Shown piece after piece: positions 38,278-44,847 of a stretch of DNA of 49,047 nucleotides. The notes below the pieces were generated by a model. It worked only from the letters and a program-made list of their open reading frames with translations, was not told the DNA's origin and made no database searches. Each line of letters opens with the position of its first letter. Positions within the stretch are counted from its first letter, which is position 1. This DNA is from a virus: the IMG/VR virus record IMGVR_UViG_3300032246_000456, positions 1 to 49,047 of that record; one strand, written 5' to 3'. The translations under genes were made by a program, and so were the position numbers.

Positions 38278-38558
38278 TTAACTACGGTACCGGTGGTAAG
38301 TTTGTAAACTTCAAACTCCGTAGTACCAAAAGTTAAATTTAATTTTTTTGCTAAATTATGTGCATGTCCAGGATTTGAAAAACTAGTTTTCTTATACTTA
38401 GGGCCTGGATAACTTGTGACGCTACTAAAAGATTTGAGATTAAAAGGCTCGGCTTTATAAAAGACAGCCCAAATGGCATCGGACTCCAAAACCTGTTCGG
38501 CTTTGTAAGTCTTTTTGTTTATATGTTCTAATAAAACTTTAGGTTTTGGTCTGCTCAT
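38274..38558 (-). CDS. Small conserved-looking phage protein
   Basis: 94 residues, basic. MSRPKPKVLLEHINKKTYKA, then EAIWAVFYKAEPFNLKS-like text (actual SDAIWAVFYKAEPFNLKS) and PGPKYKKTSFSNPGHAHNLA. I recall close relatives in many phages of aquatic bacteria, without a known function. The region just upstream holds an 11-bp inverted repeat and a GATAAATA box, but no clear Shine-Dalgarno, so expression of this gene may be controlled there. The 3' end is coupled to the next gene by ATGA. Confidence 0.65.
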   Translation of the reverse strand: MSRPKPKVLLEHINKKTYKAEQVLESDAIWAVFYKAEPFNLKSFSSVTSYPGPKYKKTSFSNPGHAHNLAKKLNLTFGTTEFEVYKLTTGTVVK

Positions 38559-38590
38559 AATATATACGTCTCGATAAGTACGTATATATT
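38559..38590 (-). repeat. 11-bp perfect inverted repeat at a start codon
   Basis: AATATATACGT (38559-38569) and ACGTATATATT (38580-38590) are exact reverse complements with a 10-base loop. The first arm touches the ATG of the 94-residue protein. On the minus strand GATAAATA (38594-38587), close to the T4 late box, overlaps the outer arm. It could be an operator or an RNA hairpin at the translation start; it has no U-run and is unlikely to be a terminator. Confidence 0.6.
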
Positions 38591-38593
38591 TAT

Positions 38594-38842
38594 CTATTTT
38601 TTATCAGAAAACCCGCCGCCGTCCATAGACACTGTTACTACTTCGTTATTAACAGATTGCTTTAATTGGTTAAACAATGCTTCATAGTCTTGCGTTATCT
38701 TGTTTAAAACCTCAGTTAATGCAATATTAAGTAATCTAGCTTGTTGTATAGATAATTTAACCTCTTTTTGCTGACTTAACTCAGCCGCTTTAAGAATCTG
38801 TGTAAACTGTATTAATGGGTTAGTATTAATTTGATTTTGCAT
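38594..38842 (-). CDS. Small helical protein of unknown function
   Basis: 82 residues. MQNQINTNPLIQFTQILKAA, then ELSQQKEVKLSIQQARLLNI and a helix to FNQLKQSVNNE, ending with a short GGGF tail. Predicted mostly helical and soluble. It overlaps the upstream gene by 17 bases. I recall similar short proteins in T4-like phages of aquatic hosts; no function is known to me. Confidence 0.55.
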   Translation of the reverse strand: MQNQINTNPLIQFTQILKAAELSQQKEVKLSIQQARLLNIALTEVLNKITQDYEALFNQLKQSVNNEVVTVSMDGGGFSDKK

Positions 38843-39314
38843 TAGATAATACTGCCTTCATTTCAAATTCACTTTTAAACGGACCTTTATTTTCGTAACG
38901 TTCAATAGTAATTAGTTTAGGGCAAAAACTACGCACCCAACCTTTTTCAAATTTAATTGTATAGTAACCTGCACAATATAAACTTTTGCTGGCATTACTT
39001 TTAGTAAACAACGGTAGTCGACGTCTTACATCATACATACTATTGTAAGGCTTACACATACTAGGAAAACCGTGAACTTCAAACTCTTCAGTAGTATTAG
39101 CAGTAGTTACTTTAACTTTAGTATTTTTTAAAAAGAATTCTTTACCAAATTGTTTTTGTAAATCTTCTTTCTTATTAAACATAACTTCGCCGGTAGTACT
39201 ACTTAAGATAAACTTGTTGTTTTCTTTTTTATGTAAAGTAGCAATTTTGGAACCGTCTTTTTCTACAATCCAAAACTTACCATCTACGATGGGCTTTGCG
39301 TGTATTTCTGTCAT
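38826..39314 (-). CDS. Conserved-looking phage protein of unknown function
   Basis: 162 residues. It has an N-terminal beta part (KPIVDGKFWIVEKDGSKIAT) and a C-terminal part with HGFPSMCKPYNSMYDVRRRL and KSLYCAGYYTIKFEKGWVRS. This latter block looks highly constrained and is familiar from large phages of aquatic bacteria, but I know no function. Two cysteines (in PSMCKPY and LYCAGYY) and a third (SFCPKL) might form a metal site. The start shares one base with the stop of the small cysteine-rich gene upstream (TAATG). Confidence 0.6.
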   Translation of the reverse strand: MTEIHAKPIVDGKFWIVEKDGSKIATLHKKENNKFILSSTTGEVMFNKKEDLQKQFGKEFFLKNTKVKVTTANTTEEFEVHGFPSMCKPYNSMYDVRRRLPLFTKSNASKSLYCAGYYTIKFEKGWVRSFCPKLITIERYENKGPFKSEFEMKAVLSNAKSN

Positions 39315-39487
39315 TAGTGTTTATGACCGCAGTTGCAGTCATCCTTTGTAAAAAAATTTTTAATTGATTGCCATAAATTAAGATATCTAAAATGATAATC
39401 TGTCAGCATTGGTTGAATGTGCGGGCAACGACCTTGTCGCCAGTCACAGTTACTTTTAATTTCATCACCGCACGTCTCACACTTCAT
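39314..39487 (-). CDS. Small cysteine-rich, probably zinc-binding protein
   Basis: 57 residues, ATG at 39487, TAA at 39316-39314. It begins MKCETCGDEIKSNCDWRQGR and ends DDCNCGHKH. Cysteines at 3, 6, 14, 21, 51 and 53, and a His-rich end, suggest one or two zinc sites: a C-x2-C knuckle first and a C-x-C-G-H cluster last. Both junctions are TAATG overlaps (with 39487-39990 upstream and 38826-39314 downstream), so the reading frame fits the operon exactly; this supports it as a real gene. Possibly a nucleic-acid or protein-binding adaptor; function unknown. Confidence 0.7.
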   Translation of the reverse strand: MKCETCGDEIKSNCDWRQGRCPHIQPMLTDYHFRYLNLWQSIKNFFTKDDCNCGHKH

Positions 39488-39990
39488 TATTCACTCTCCG
39501 GTTTGGGAAACTCTGGACTAAATGGCCAACTAGTGCTAGGATTTGGTCTATCTTTTAAAACTACGTTTTCTTCAATTATTGTTCCGTCGTCTTCGACTAG
39601 GCTAACTTGGAATGGAGCAAGTACGTGGATAGCTGAATGTTCCTCTTGCCAATCATGTTCACCGTCAAACAACCAAGCCGCACCGCCTTCGTGATATGAA
39701 GATTCAAATGCTTCCTTTTGTTTGTCTGTAAAATCATCACTATATTCAAACCAACAAGCACAACTATCGTCTAGTTCAGCACCCCAGCCTGCATTAGGAT
39801 CGCAGTAGGCAAGGTCGCTATCTTTATACGGCAAATTGCAGTCCATATCCGATTCAATAAAACCTTGCCCCCAACGATATGTCTCATCGATATTAACCCA
39901 ACTGATAGAACCGTCTGCATTTTCACGGAACATTTCCACGTGGTAAACTACGCTTTTCTTTTCAAGAGGTTTAATTAGATATACAGACAT
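39487..39990 (-). CDS. Acidic Trp-rich protein of unknown function
   Basis: 167 residues, strongly acidic, with many Trp. MSVYLIKPLEKKSVVYHVEM opens, then WGQGFIESDMDCNLPY, DDSCACWFEYSDDFT and WLFDGEHDWQEEH. No domain recognised. AAGGAAAAATA before the ATG is a good ribosome-binding site. It follows the rubredoxin gene by 9 bases and is coupled downstream by TAATG to the small cysteine-rich gene. Confidence 0.6.
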   Translation of the reverse strand: MSVYLIKPLEKKSVVYHVEMFRENADGSISWVNIDETYRWGQGFIESDMDCNLPYKDSDLAYCDPNAGWGAELDDSCACWFEYSDDFTDKQKEAFESSYHEGGAAWLFDGEHDWQEEHSAIHVLAPFQVSLVEDDGTIIEENVVLKDRPNPSTSWPFSPEFPKPESE

Positions 39991-39999
39991 TATTTTTCC

Positions 40000-40128
40000 T
40001 TACATTTCTACGTAATCTTCTTTGCCTACTCCACATTCGGGGCATTCAAAGTTTTCTGGTAATTCATCCCATTTGCCTTCAGTGGCTTCGTCATGTACAT
40101 GACCGCATACTACGCATACGTGATCCAT
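40000..40128 (-). CDS. Rubredoxin
   Basis: 42 residues, ATG at 40128. MDHVCVVCGHVHDEATEGKW followed by ELPENFECPECGVGKEDY. C5-x2-C8-G and C29-P-x-C32-G are the two knuckles that bind a single iron; the spacing and the LP..F.CP.CGVGK text are standard for rubredoxin, with the usual loop shortened (42 residues against about 52). Rubredoxin carries single electrons. The start overlaps the stop of the rubrerythrin gene by one base (TAATG), so the two are made together, and the protein is the likely electron donor to it. Normally this domain is fused to the C-terminus of rubrerythrin. Confidence 0.92.
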   Translation of the reverse strand: MDHVCVVCGHVHDEATEGKWDELPENFECPECGVGKEDYVEM

Positions 40129-40574
40129 TATAGTGCCTCCAAAACTTTCTTGTAAGCATCAGCGTGACGTTGCTCTACTTTTTGTAGTGCGGCAAAACGT
40201 GCTTCTGCCTTGGCTAGAACTGCTTTAAATTCTTCAGCGTGTTCGATCGACTCGTCGATCTGTTCTTGGAACTCTTGAACTGCTGTATGACCTTCTTGTG
40301 CGGCTTGATCTTTAAATGTAGGATACATTGTTGTGAACTCATATGTTTCACCTTCGATGGCTTTTTCCAAACATACCTTAGTACTTGGCTTGCCGATTAG
40401 CAATTCCAAATGTCCCCAGGCGTGTTTAATTTCCTGATCTGCTGTGTGTTCAAAATGCTTTGCTACATCCTCGAAGCCTTCTTCGCGGGCGATCCGTGCG
40501 AAATACCGATACTTGATATGAGCCATAGACTCACCAGCAAGTGCTGACTCCAGATTTTTCAATGTAATTGACAT
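40128..40574 (-). CDS. Rubrerythrin diiron domain protein
   Basis: 148 residues, ferritin-like four-helix bundle. The full set of diiron ligands of rubrerythrin is visible by spacing: E15 (ALAGESMAHIKYRYFA), E48 and H51 (ADQEIKHAW), E76 and E79 (EGETYEF), E108 and H112 (ESIEH). Rubrerythrins reduce hydrogen peroxide. The usual C-terminal rubredoxin domain is absent here and encoded by the next, overlapping gene. AAGGAGAT precedes the ATG. In a phage this could protect infected cells or sensitive enzymes such as radical SAM proteins from peroxide; that is inference. Confidence 0.92.
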   Translation of the reverse strand: MSITLKNLESALAGESMAHIKYRYFARIAREEGFEDVAKHFEHTADQEIKHAWGHLELLIGKPSTKVCLEKAIEGETYEFTTMYPTFKDQAAQEGHTAVQEFQEQIDESIEHAEEFKAVLAKAEARFAALQKVEQRHADAYKKVLEAL

Positions 40575-40584
40575 GTGTATCTCC

Positions 40585-40776
40585 TTAACTGTCTAAGGGT
40601 AATGTATTCCACTCTTTGATTAGAGCGAGTACTTCTTCTTCGGAGTTACAAAGAGTCTTGGTATTTTTCCAATCTTCTTTTTTATCTCTTCCACCGATTT
40701 CAACCATCCAACCGTTATCATAACGATTGATGCTGATGTTTTCATTTACTTTTGCTAATTTAGATAATTGTGACAT
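40585..40776 (-). CDS. Small protein of unknown function
   Basis: 63 residues: MSQLSKLAKVNENISINRYD, then NGWMVEIGGRDKKEDWKNTK. A small alpha/beta fold is likely; no domain recognised. It overlaps the 3' end of the exonuclease gene by 17 bases, with GGAG inside that gene as the ribosome-binding site. Rubrerythrin follows after 10 bases. Confidence 0.55.
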   Translation of the reverse strand: MSQLSKLAKVNENISINRYDNGWMVEIGGRDKKEDWKNTKTLCNSEEEVLALIKEWNTLPLDS

Positions 40777-41764
40777 TTAGTTCTCCTTGATATCTAGCTT
40801 GGAACGGTTCAGCATACGTTTGTATGTTGTCTGCAATTTTTTTCATGTCCCATGCATTGCAGAATTTGAGCATACGAATACCTACTTGATCTACTGTTTT
40901 AGGTACTGCATTTGTTTCAATAGTTTCTCGAATACATTGTTTAATGTCTTCTGGTTGCGCTGTTAAGTCGCACAAGTGTACATTACGCTGATAGTCTTCT
41001 AACACACGATGTTCTTCGCCATTGTGGTCAACCCATCTCTGTAACATGAGATTGTTCCACGAATATCCGCGGCTTTTACGGTCTTCGAACGCTTCAGTAA
41101 GACCAACTTTGTTTTTAGAACCTTTAGTACGCACACCTGGATACGCTGAGAAGACATTATCACTGGTATCACCACGTATACATTTCTCGAACAGCATCCA
41201 TTCAGGATCTTGTGCGGCTTTTGGCTCGCCTGTTTTCTTATCTTTAACGGGTTTGCCTTTGGCATCAAACGTTCCTTCGTGTGTAATGTGTAAATCGCCT
41301 ACACCGTTATATTGACTAACGTTAGGACTAATCAGCTGTGCAAAATCTCCGTCTGTTGAAATAATAACATGTTTTGCATCCGGATGAGCTTGTGTCCAAC
41401 CTGCAATTAAATCGTCTGCTTCTAAGCGTGGGTGTTGTAAGATTGTAGCATTAGTTTTTTCAGTTACAAACTTTTTAAACTCATCAAATGCTTCCCAGAA
41501 CAATTTATCTTCTTCTTGTTCTCGTTCAGTAAGTGCGGCACGAGCTTCAGATCGATTGGCTTTGTAAGGCTTATAAAAATCTTTACGCCAGCTACGACCT
41601 TCGAGACAGAACACTACATGAGTACCTCCAAAATCTTGCCATGCTTTCTTGATACTGTTAAGTGTAATATGAAAGGCCATGCCCAACTTGATGTCAGCAG
41701 AGCCTTGAACTACGTGTCTAGCACGAAAAAATGTGTTAGCAGTATCAACTATAATATATGTCAT
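40760..41764 (-). CDS. 5'-3' exonuclease of the T4 RNase H / flap nuclease type
   Basis: 334 residues. Acidic metal-binding positions of the PIN/FEN fold are in order: D7 (YIIVDTANTFFRARH), a basic arch-like segment with RKDFYKPYKANR, E115-x-D117-D118 (EADDLIAGW), D138 and D140 (ISTDGDFAQL), and D199 and D202 (RGDTSDNV). This nuclease family removes RNA primers and 5' flaps during lagging-strand synthesis, as T4 rnh does. Length is close to T4 RNase H. The start overlaps the previous stop as ATGA. The role in phage DNA replication is a safe inference from the family. Confidence 0.88.
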   Translation of the reverse strand: MTYIIVDTANTFFRARHVVQGSADIKLGMAFHITLNSIKKAWQDFGGTHVVFCLEGRSWRKDFYKPYKANRSEARAALTEREQEEDKLFWEAFDEFKKFVTEKTNATILQHPRLEADDLIAGWTQAHPDAKHVIISTDGDFAQLISPNVSQYNGVGDLHITHEGTFDAKGKPVKDKKTGEPKAAQDPEWMLFEKCIRGDTSDNVFSAYPGVRTKGSKNKVGLTEAFEDRKSRGYSWNNLMLQRWVDHNGEEHRVLEDYQRNVHLCDLTAQPEDIKQCIRETIETNAVPKTVDQVGIRMLKFCNAWDMKKIADNIQTYAEPFQARYQGELNVTII

Positions 41765-42210
41765 CCAATTTCCGATCTGTTTGCATCCAATTTCTGGACA
41801 TTAATAAAACCTTGACTACGATTCATTTCTAATCCTTCGTCACTAAGCATATTACGTGCTAGTGTTTTGAACCAGAGATCAACCACTAGCTCGTCCGGGT
41901 CACCTTCTAGGCCGTAACCTGCTTGTCTTAATTGTACTACAAAATATTCGTTCCAGTCAAGCTCGAAGAATCCATTTGCTGGATTATCTTTATTAACATG
42001 AGTTTCTAATACAGCTACCCACGGTTCTTTTCTTTTATTGGCACGTTCTTTTGGTGACAGTTTAGCTTGGGCTTCTGCTTCTTGCGCTCGAGTAGCGGCC
42101 TCGGTAGCTTGCTTGGCTGTTTCGGTAGCGGCCTCTGCTATAGCTAATGAGCGTTCTGCTTGTGCTTCAATCTTATCGATACCAAAAATTTTCTTAATTA
42201 ATCTTTTCAT
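41761..42210 (-). CDS. Protein of unknown function with Ala/Glu-rich helix
   Basis: 149 residues from the ATG at 42210, which forms TAATG with the queE stop and has GGGGA about 7 bases upstream; an in-frame ATG 12 bases earlier is less well placed. A short basic amphipathic start (MKRLIKKIFGI) leads into a long Ala/Glu/Gln helix (to about residue 60), a basic patch SPKERANKRKEPW, and a folded C-terminal part with NGFFELDWNEYFVVQLRQAG and GDPDELVVDLWF. I recall this C-terminal block in other large phages of aquatic bacteria; no function is known. The amphipathic start could touch membrane. Confidence 0.6.
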   Translation of the reverse strand: MKRLIKKIFGIDKIEAQAERSLAIAEAATETAKQATEAATRAQEAEAQAKLSPKERANKRKEPWVAVLETHVNKDNPANGFFELDWNEYFVVQLRQAGYGLEGDPDELVVDLWFKTLARNMLSDEGLEMNRSQGFINVQKLDANRSEIG

Positions 42211-43067
42211 TAGGTTCCCCATTCGTTCTTAAACAATGGAACTTGTAATCGATCACTATATCTCAATCCATGTTTCATTGCTATCAGTGCTACGTTTTTA
42301 TTGTTTAATGTATAGACACTTTCAATACCGCCTACTGGCATCAAATATACATGTCCTTTAAATCCTTGTTTGCGGTAAGCCGCAATAGCACATTCTGCAT
42401 CTGCAAAGTCTTGCTCTGTGGCAATGACAAATTTTAAGTATGCGGTACCAAACCATTCGTATTCACATACAGTTTGCGGCTTAATAGCTTCGTCCCAAGA
42501 CTCGCCACTGCACGGAAGTTTAGCACTTACGCTAAATGTAATTTCACGATCTGGACTAGACTTCTTCCAGTTGTGCAAATAAGATCTGAATTCGTCAGTT
42601 AATTCTTGAGTACCATTTGTTTCAAATGTAATTTCTTTAAGACCTTGCATCTTAGGATGATTGAGTAAGTCTGGATAAGCACGTTGCCAACCTAGCAATG
42701 GCTCGCCACCTGTGATAACCAAGTGTTCATCTTTCCAATGATCCTGCGGGAGAATTTCCATAATGCGATCTGCTATTGCATCGCTAGTAAGCATTGGACT
42801 AAGATCTTTAAAAGTAGGATGCCAACTAGCATAGCTATCACAACCTGTACTGACTAATGGAAGTTCGTTGTAAGTTTTCCACTTATCGTATTTGATTTGT
42901 TTTTCAGCTAATACATCCGCTTCTCCGCTTAGTGTACCTCGCGGCATACCAAATCCAGCACACTTAAAGTTACAACCGAATGTGCGTAGAAACACAGACG
43001 GGACGCCCATGTAGCGTCCTTCTCCTTGGATACTGTAAAACAGTTCCGCTATTTTAATTTTGCTCAT
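42210..43067 (-). CDS. queE: 7-carboxy-7-deazaguanine synthase, radical SAM, split cluster motif
   Basis: 285 residues from the ATG at 43067 (ATGA with the previous stop). QueE turns 6-carboxytetrahydropterin into 7-carboxy-7-deazaguanine on the way to preQ0. Diagnostic text: AELFYSIQGEGRYMGVPSVF, then GCNFKC, then VITGGEPLLGWQ and ITFETNGTQ. The [4Fe-4S] motif is unusual. C32-x3-C36 is normal, but the third position holds F39, and a CDS sequence fitting the canonical third cysteine appears only at C76 (STGCDSYASW), so about 37 residues seem inserted inside the motif. FolE, the first enzyme of the path, is 1.8 kb upstream in the same strand block. QueD and QueC are not in the window. Confidence 0.88.
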   Translation of the reverse strand: MSKIKIAELFYSIQGEGRYMGVPSVFLRTFGCNFKCAGFGMPRGTLSGEADVLAEKQIKYDKWKTYNELPLVSTGCDSYASWHPTFKDLSPMLTSDAIADRIMEILPQDHWKDEHLVITGGEPLLGWQRAYPDLLNHPKMQGLKEITFETNGTQELTDEFRSYLHNWKKSSPDREITFSVSAKLPCSGESWDEAIKPQTVCEYEWFGTAYLKFVIATEQDFADAECAIAAYRKQGFKGHVYLMPVGGIESVYTLNNKNVALIAMKHGLRYSDRLQVPLFKNEWGT

Positions 43068-43453
43068 ACACAATCCTGTTCATTTGCCATTTTCTTTATT
43101 GTAGCACGTTCTTCTTTGTTTTGTCTAGCATTACGAAAAACTTCGAGGTCCTCGATCGCGTTTTTCAAAGTTGCTGAATAATTGAGTGCTTGTTGTTTGG
43201 TTAAGTGTACACTTGATTCGGTATCGATATAACCTTTAGTCAATAATGTCCAAATATGATACCACCGTGTTTTACTCCACCAGTTTGTTTTACCAGTAGT
43301 ATAGATATTGACAATGATATCACAATCGTCTACTTCTATCCAAACATTGTGATTATGAGCTTCGTCGTGGCAATTACAAGCAACTCGATAGACTTTTGAG
43401 TCGCCCCAGTCACCTGTTTTCATTATACCTTCTGCTGGAATTTGTACGTTCAT
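43064..43453 (-). CDS. Conserved-looking phage protein of unknown function
   Basis: 129 residues. Start MNVQIPAEGIMKTGDWGDSK, then YRVACNCHDEAHNHNVWIEV, WWSKTRWYHIWTLLTKGYID and a helical end. The CNCHDEAHNH cluster has two cysteines and three histidines and could bind a metal. I recall similar short proteins in several phages; it is not QueD despite its position beside queE, as it lacks the QueD size and histidine pattern. It is coupled by ATGA on both sides. Confidence 0.6.
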   Translation of the reverse strand: MNVQIPAEGIMKTGDWGDSKVYRVACNCHDEAHNHNVWIEVDDCDIIVNIYTTGKTNWWSKTRWYHIWTLLTKGYIDTESSVHLTKQQALNYSATLKNAIEDLEVFRNARQNKEERATIKKMANEQDCV

Positions 43454-43767
43454 CGTAGCGCCTCTAATGTTGAAATTTTAGCAATCTTTTCGCCGAAGTC
43501 TTCGTCTTTTCCAATAATGTATATTTGACGGTCGTGTCTATCAGTTTTTGGATCGTATCGGCTAAACTCTACAATCTTGCCACCCACTGCACTATATACT
43601 TTGAATTGAAGTGTAGGCTCGCTATCGACAGACGCACGACCACTGATAGTGCTGATAGCGTTGCCACGGCTCATTTTAGGACTTGGATAGCAATCATCCT
43701 GCTCCTGCCTAGCACTATTCCAATCTTCTTTAACCCAACCGACTACCATTCGTTTAAACCAATTCAT
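43450..43767 (-). CDS. Small protein of unknown function
   Basis: 105 residues: MNWFKRMVVGWVKEDWNSAR, then the beta-rich LQFKVYSAVGGKIVEFSRYD and DRQIYIIGKDEDFGEKIAKI. No catalytic motif. Start and stop both overlap neighbours as ATGA, so it belongs to the same translationally coupled run. The pattern of a short basic N-terminus and a small beta-sheet domain is common among phage accessory proteins; function unknown. Confidence 0.6.
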   Translation of the reverse strand: MNWFKRMVVGWVKEDWNSARQEQDDCYPSPKMSRGNAISTISGRASVDSEPTLQFKVYSAVGGKIVEFSRYDPKTDRHDRQIYIIGKDEDFGEKIAKISTLEALR

Positions 43768-43937
43768 AATTTCATTATTCTTTCTATAAGTTCTTTTGCT
43801 TCAGGGCAATCGTTTCGTTCAACTTGCGCTTCAATAGCACGTTCCATTGCTTCATGAAGACCTCGGAGATATGGTCTTTCATTCACAGTTGAATAAGGTT
43901 GTGTCCATCGAATAGTATACAAGTATTTTGGTTCCAT
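43764..43937 (-). CDS. Small protein of unknown function (57 residues)
   Basis: ATG at 43937, TGA at 43766-43764. MEPKYLYTIRWTQPYSTVNE, then a helix with LHEAMERAIEAQVERND and CPEAKELIERIMKL. AAGGAGAATATTA before the ATG is a strong ribosome-binding site. It begins on the stop of the upstream gene (TAATG) and ends with ATGA into the next, filling an otherwise empty 170-base gap exactly; that is the main argument that it is real. No function can be given. Confidence 0.7.
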   Translation of the reverse strand: MEPKYLYTIRWTQPYSTVNERPYLRGLHEAMERAIEAQVERNDCPEAKELIERIMKL

Positions 43938-44152
43938 TAATATTCTCCTTCAAACCATTCATCGACCATAGCTTCTGCTTCTGTTTGTGTAAGAGCAGGA
44001 ACAAAAATTCTAGCAAGATGGCCTTGCGTATGTTGTATATTAAATCTAACAATCCCAACAGGAATATCTTCCCATTCACGTTCGACCACAAACTCTTTTA
44101 AATTTTTAGCACGATTAATTAACTGATCAGTTAGCTCTTGTGCAGTAGTCAT
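43937..44152 (-). CDS. Small protein of unknown function
   Basis: 71 residues. MTTAQELTDQLINRAKNLKE, VEREWEDIPVGIVRFNIQHT, then a C-terminal helix with TEAEAMVDEWFEG. AAGGAGAATTAT upstream of the ATG is a good ribosome-binding site. A small alpha/beta domain is likely. It ends in TAATG with the 57-residue gene. Confidence 0.55.
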   Translation of the reverse strand: MTTAQELTDQLINRAKNLKEFVVEREWEDIPVGIVRFNIQHTQGHLARIFVPALTQTEAEAMVDEWFEGEY

Positions 44153-44162
44153 ATAATTCTCC

Positions 44163-44846
44163 TTAGAATTTATAAATCGGTAATGAATACATTAGGTCAT
44201 GCATTTTAGGCCGCAACCGCATCTCCAATCTTTTCTTACCTTTAATAACCATAGTATGCAATAATTCAGGATTGCCCAATTGTTGGACGGTCCATGTACC
44301 TTTGCTTTCTCTGCCAGTATCAGTTAAAAATGTTCCGTATGCAGTATCATAAGGAGGAATATCTCCAACACGTTTAAATCCGCATATACTACAGTTATAT
44401 TGTTTGTCTTTTACTATGGCAAGCAAATAATAATCTTTAACCGAACATACTTTTTTAAACCACCCTTCGATATAGACATTCCAAAGTGTTGCAGAATCTT
44501 TCGTACTAAACAGTGTATCTAAATGACTATGGTATGTTTGAAACATACTGGCTTCGCCTGATTTTGTACCTGATCCTTTACCTACACTTTTAACGTCCAA
44601 ACCAATATCAGTACCAATTCTAACATCGACAATAGAATTACCAGCACCGGCCCAATCGGATCCTACAATACTATCTGCTACGGCATACTCCCAAGTTTCT
44701 TTACCCATGCTAAGTGGCCTGCCCCGGGCAATATGTTTACGCATCGGCGCCATAAATTCGTCTACTTCTCTTTGGAAGTTCGGAATAAAATTAGGTCCGA
44801 CTAACTGTTGGATCTCTGATACAAGCATTGGTTCTAATGTATACAT
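44163..44846 (-). CDS. Protein of unknown function, possible PD-(D/E)XK nuclease-like fold
   Basis: 227 residues from the ATG at 44846, one base after the folE stop; a TTG five codons earlier would overlap folE and is less likely. Residues about 60-100 read AVADSIVGSDWAGAGNSIVD, then VRIGTDIGLDVKSVGKG; the D...D-x-K order is what one expects in PD-(D/E)XK nucleases, but it is weak evidence alone. A C-x2-C pair (NCSICGF) is further on. No other domain is seen. Position directly after folE, in the block with queE, would suit a DNA-directed enzyme, but that is speculation. Confidence 0.5.
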   Translation of the reverse strand: MYTLEPMLVSEIQQLVGPNFIPNFQREVDEFMAPMRKHIARGRPLSMGKETWEYAVADSIVGSDWAGAGNSIVDVRIGTDIGLDVKSVGKGSGTKSGEASMFQTYHSHLDTLFSTKDSATLWNVYIEGWFKKVCSVKDYYLLAIVKDKQYNCSICGFKRVGDIPPYDTAYGTFLTDTGRESKGTWTVQQLGNPELLHTMVIKGKKRLEMRLRPKMHDLMYSLPIYKF

Positions 44847-44847
44847 A

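Noticed and set aside
43064-43453. QueD (6-carboxytetrahydropterin synthase) next to queE
   Set aside because: The CNCHDEAHNH cluster suggested a metal enzyme, but the length, cysteine position and remaining motifs do not match QueD.
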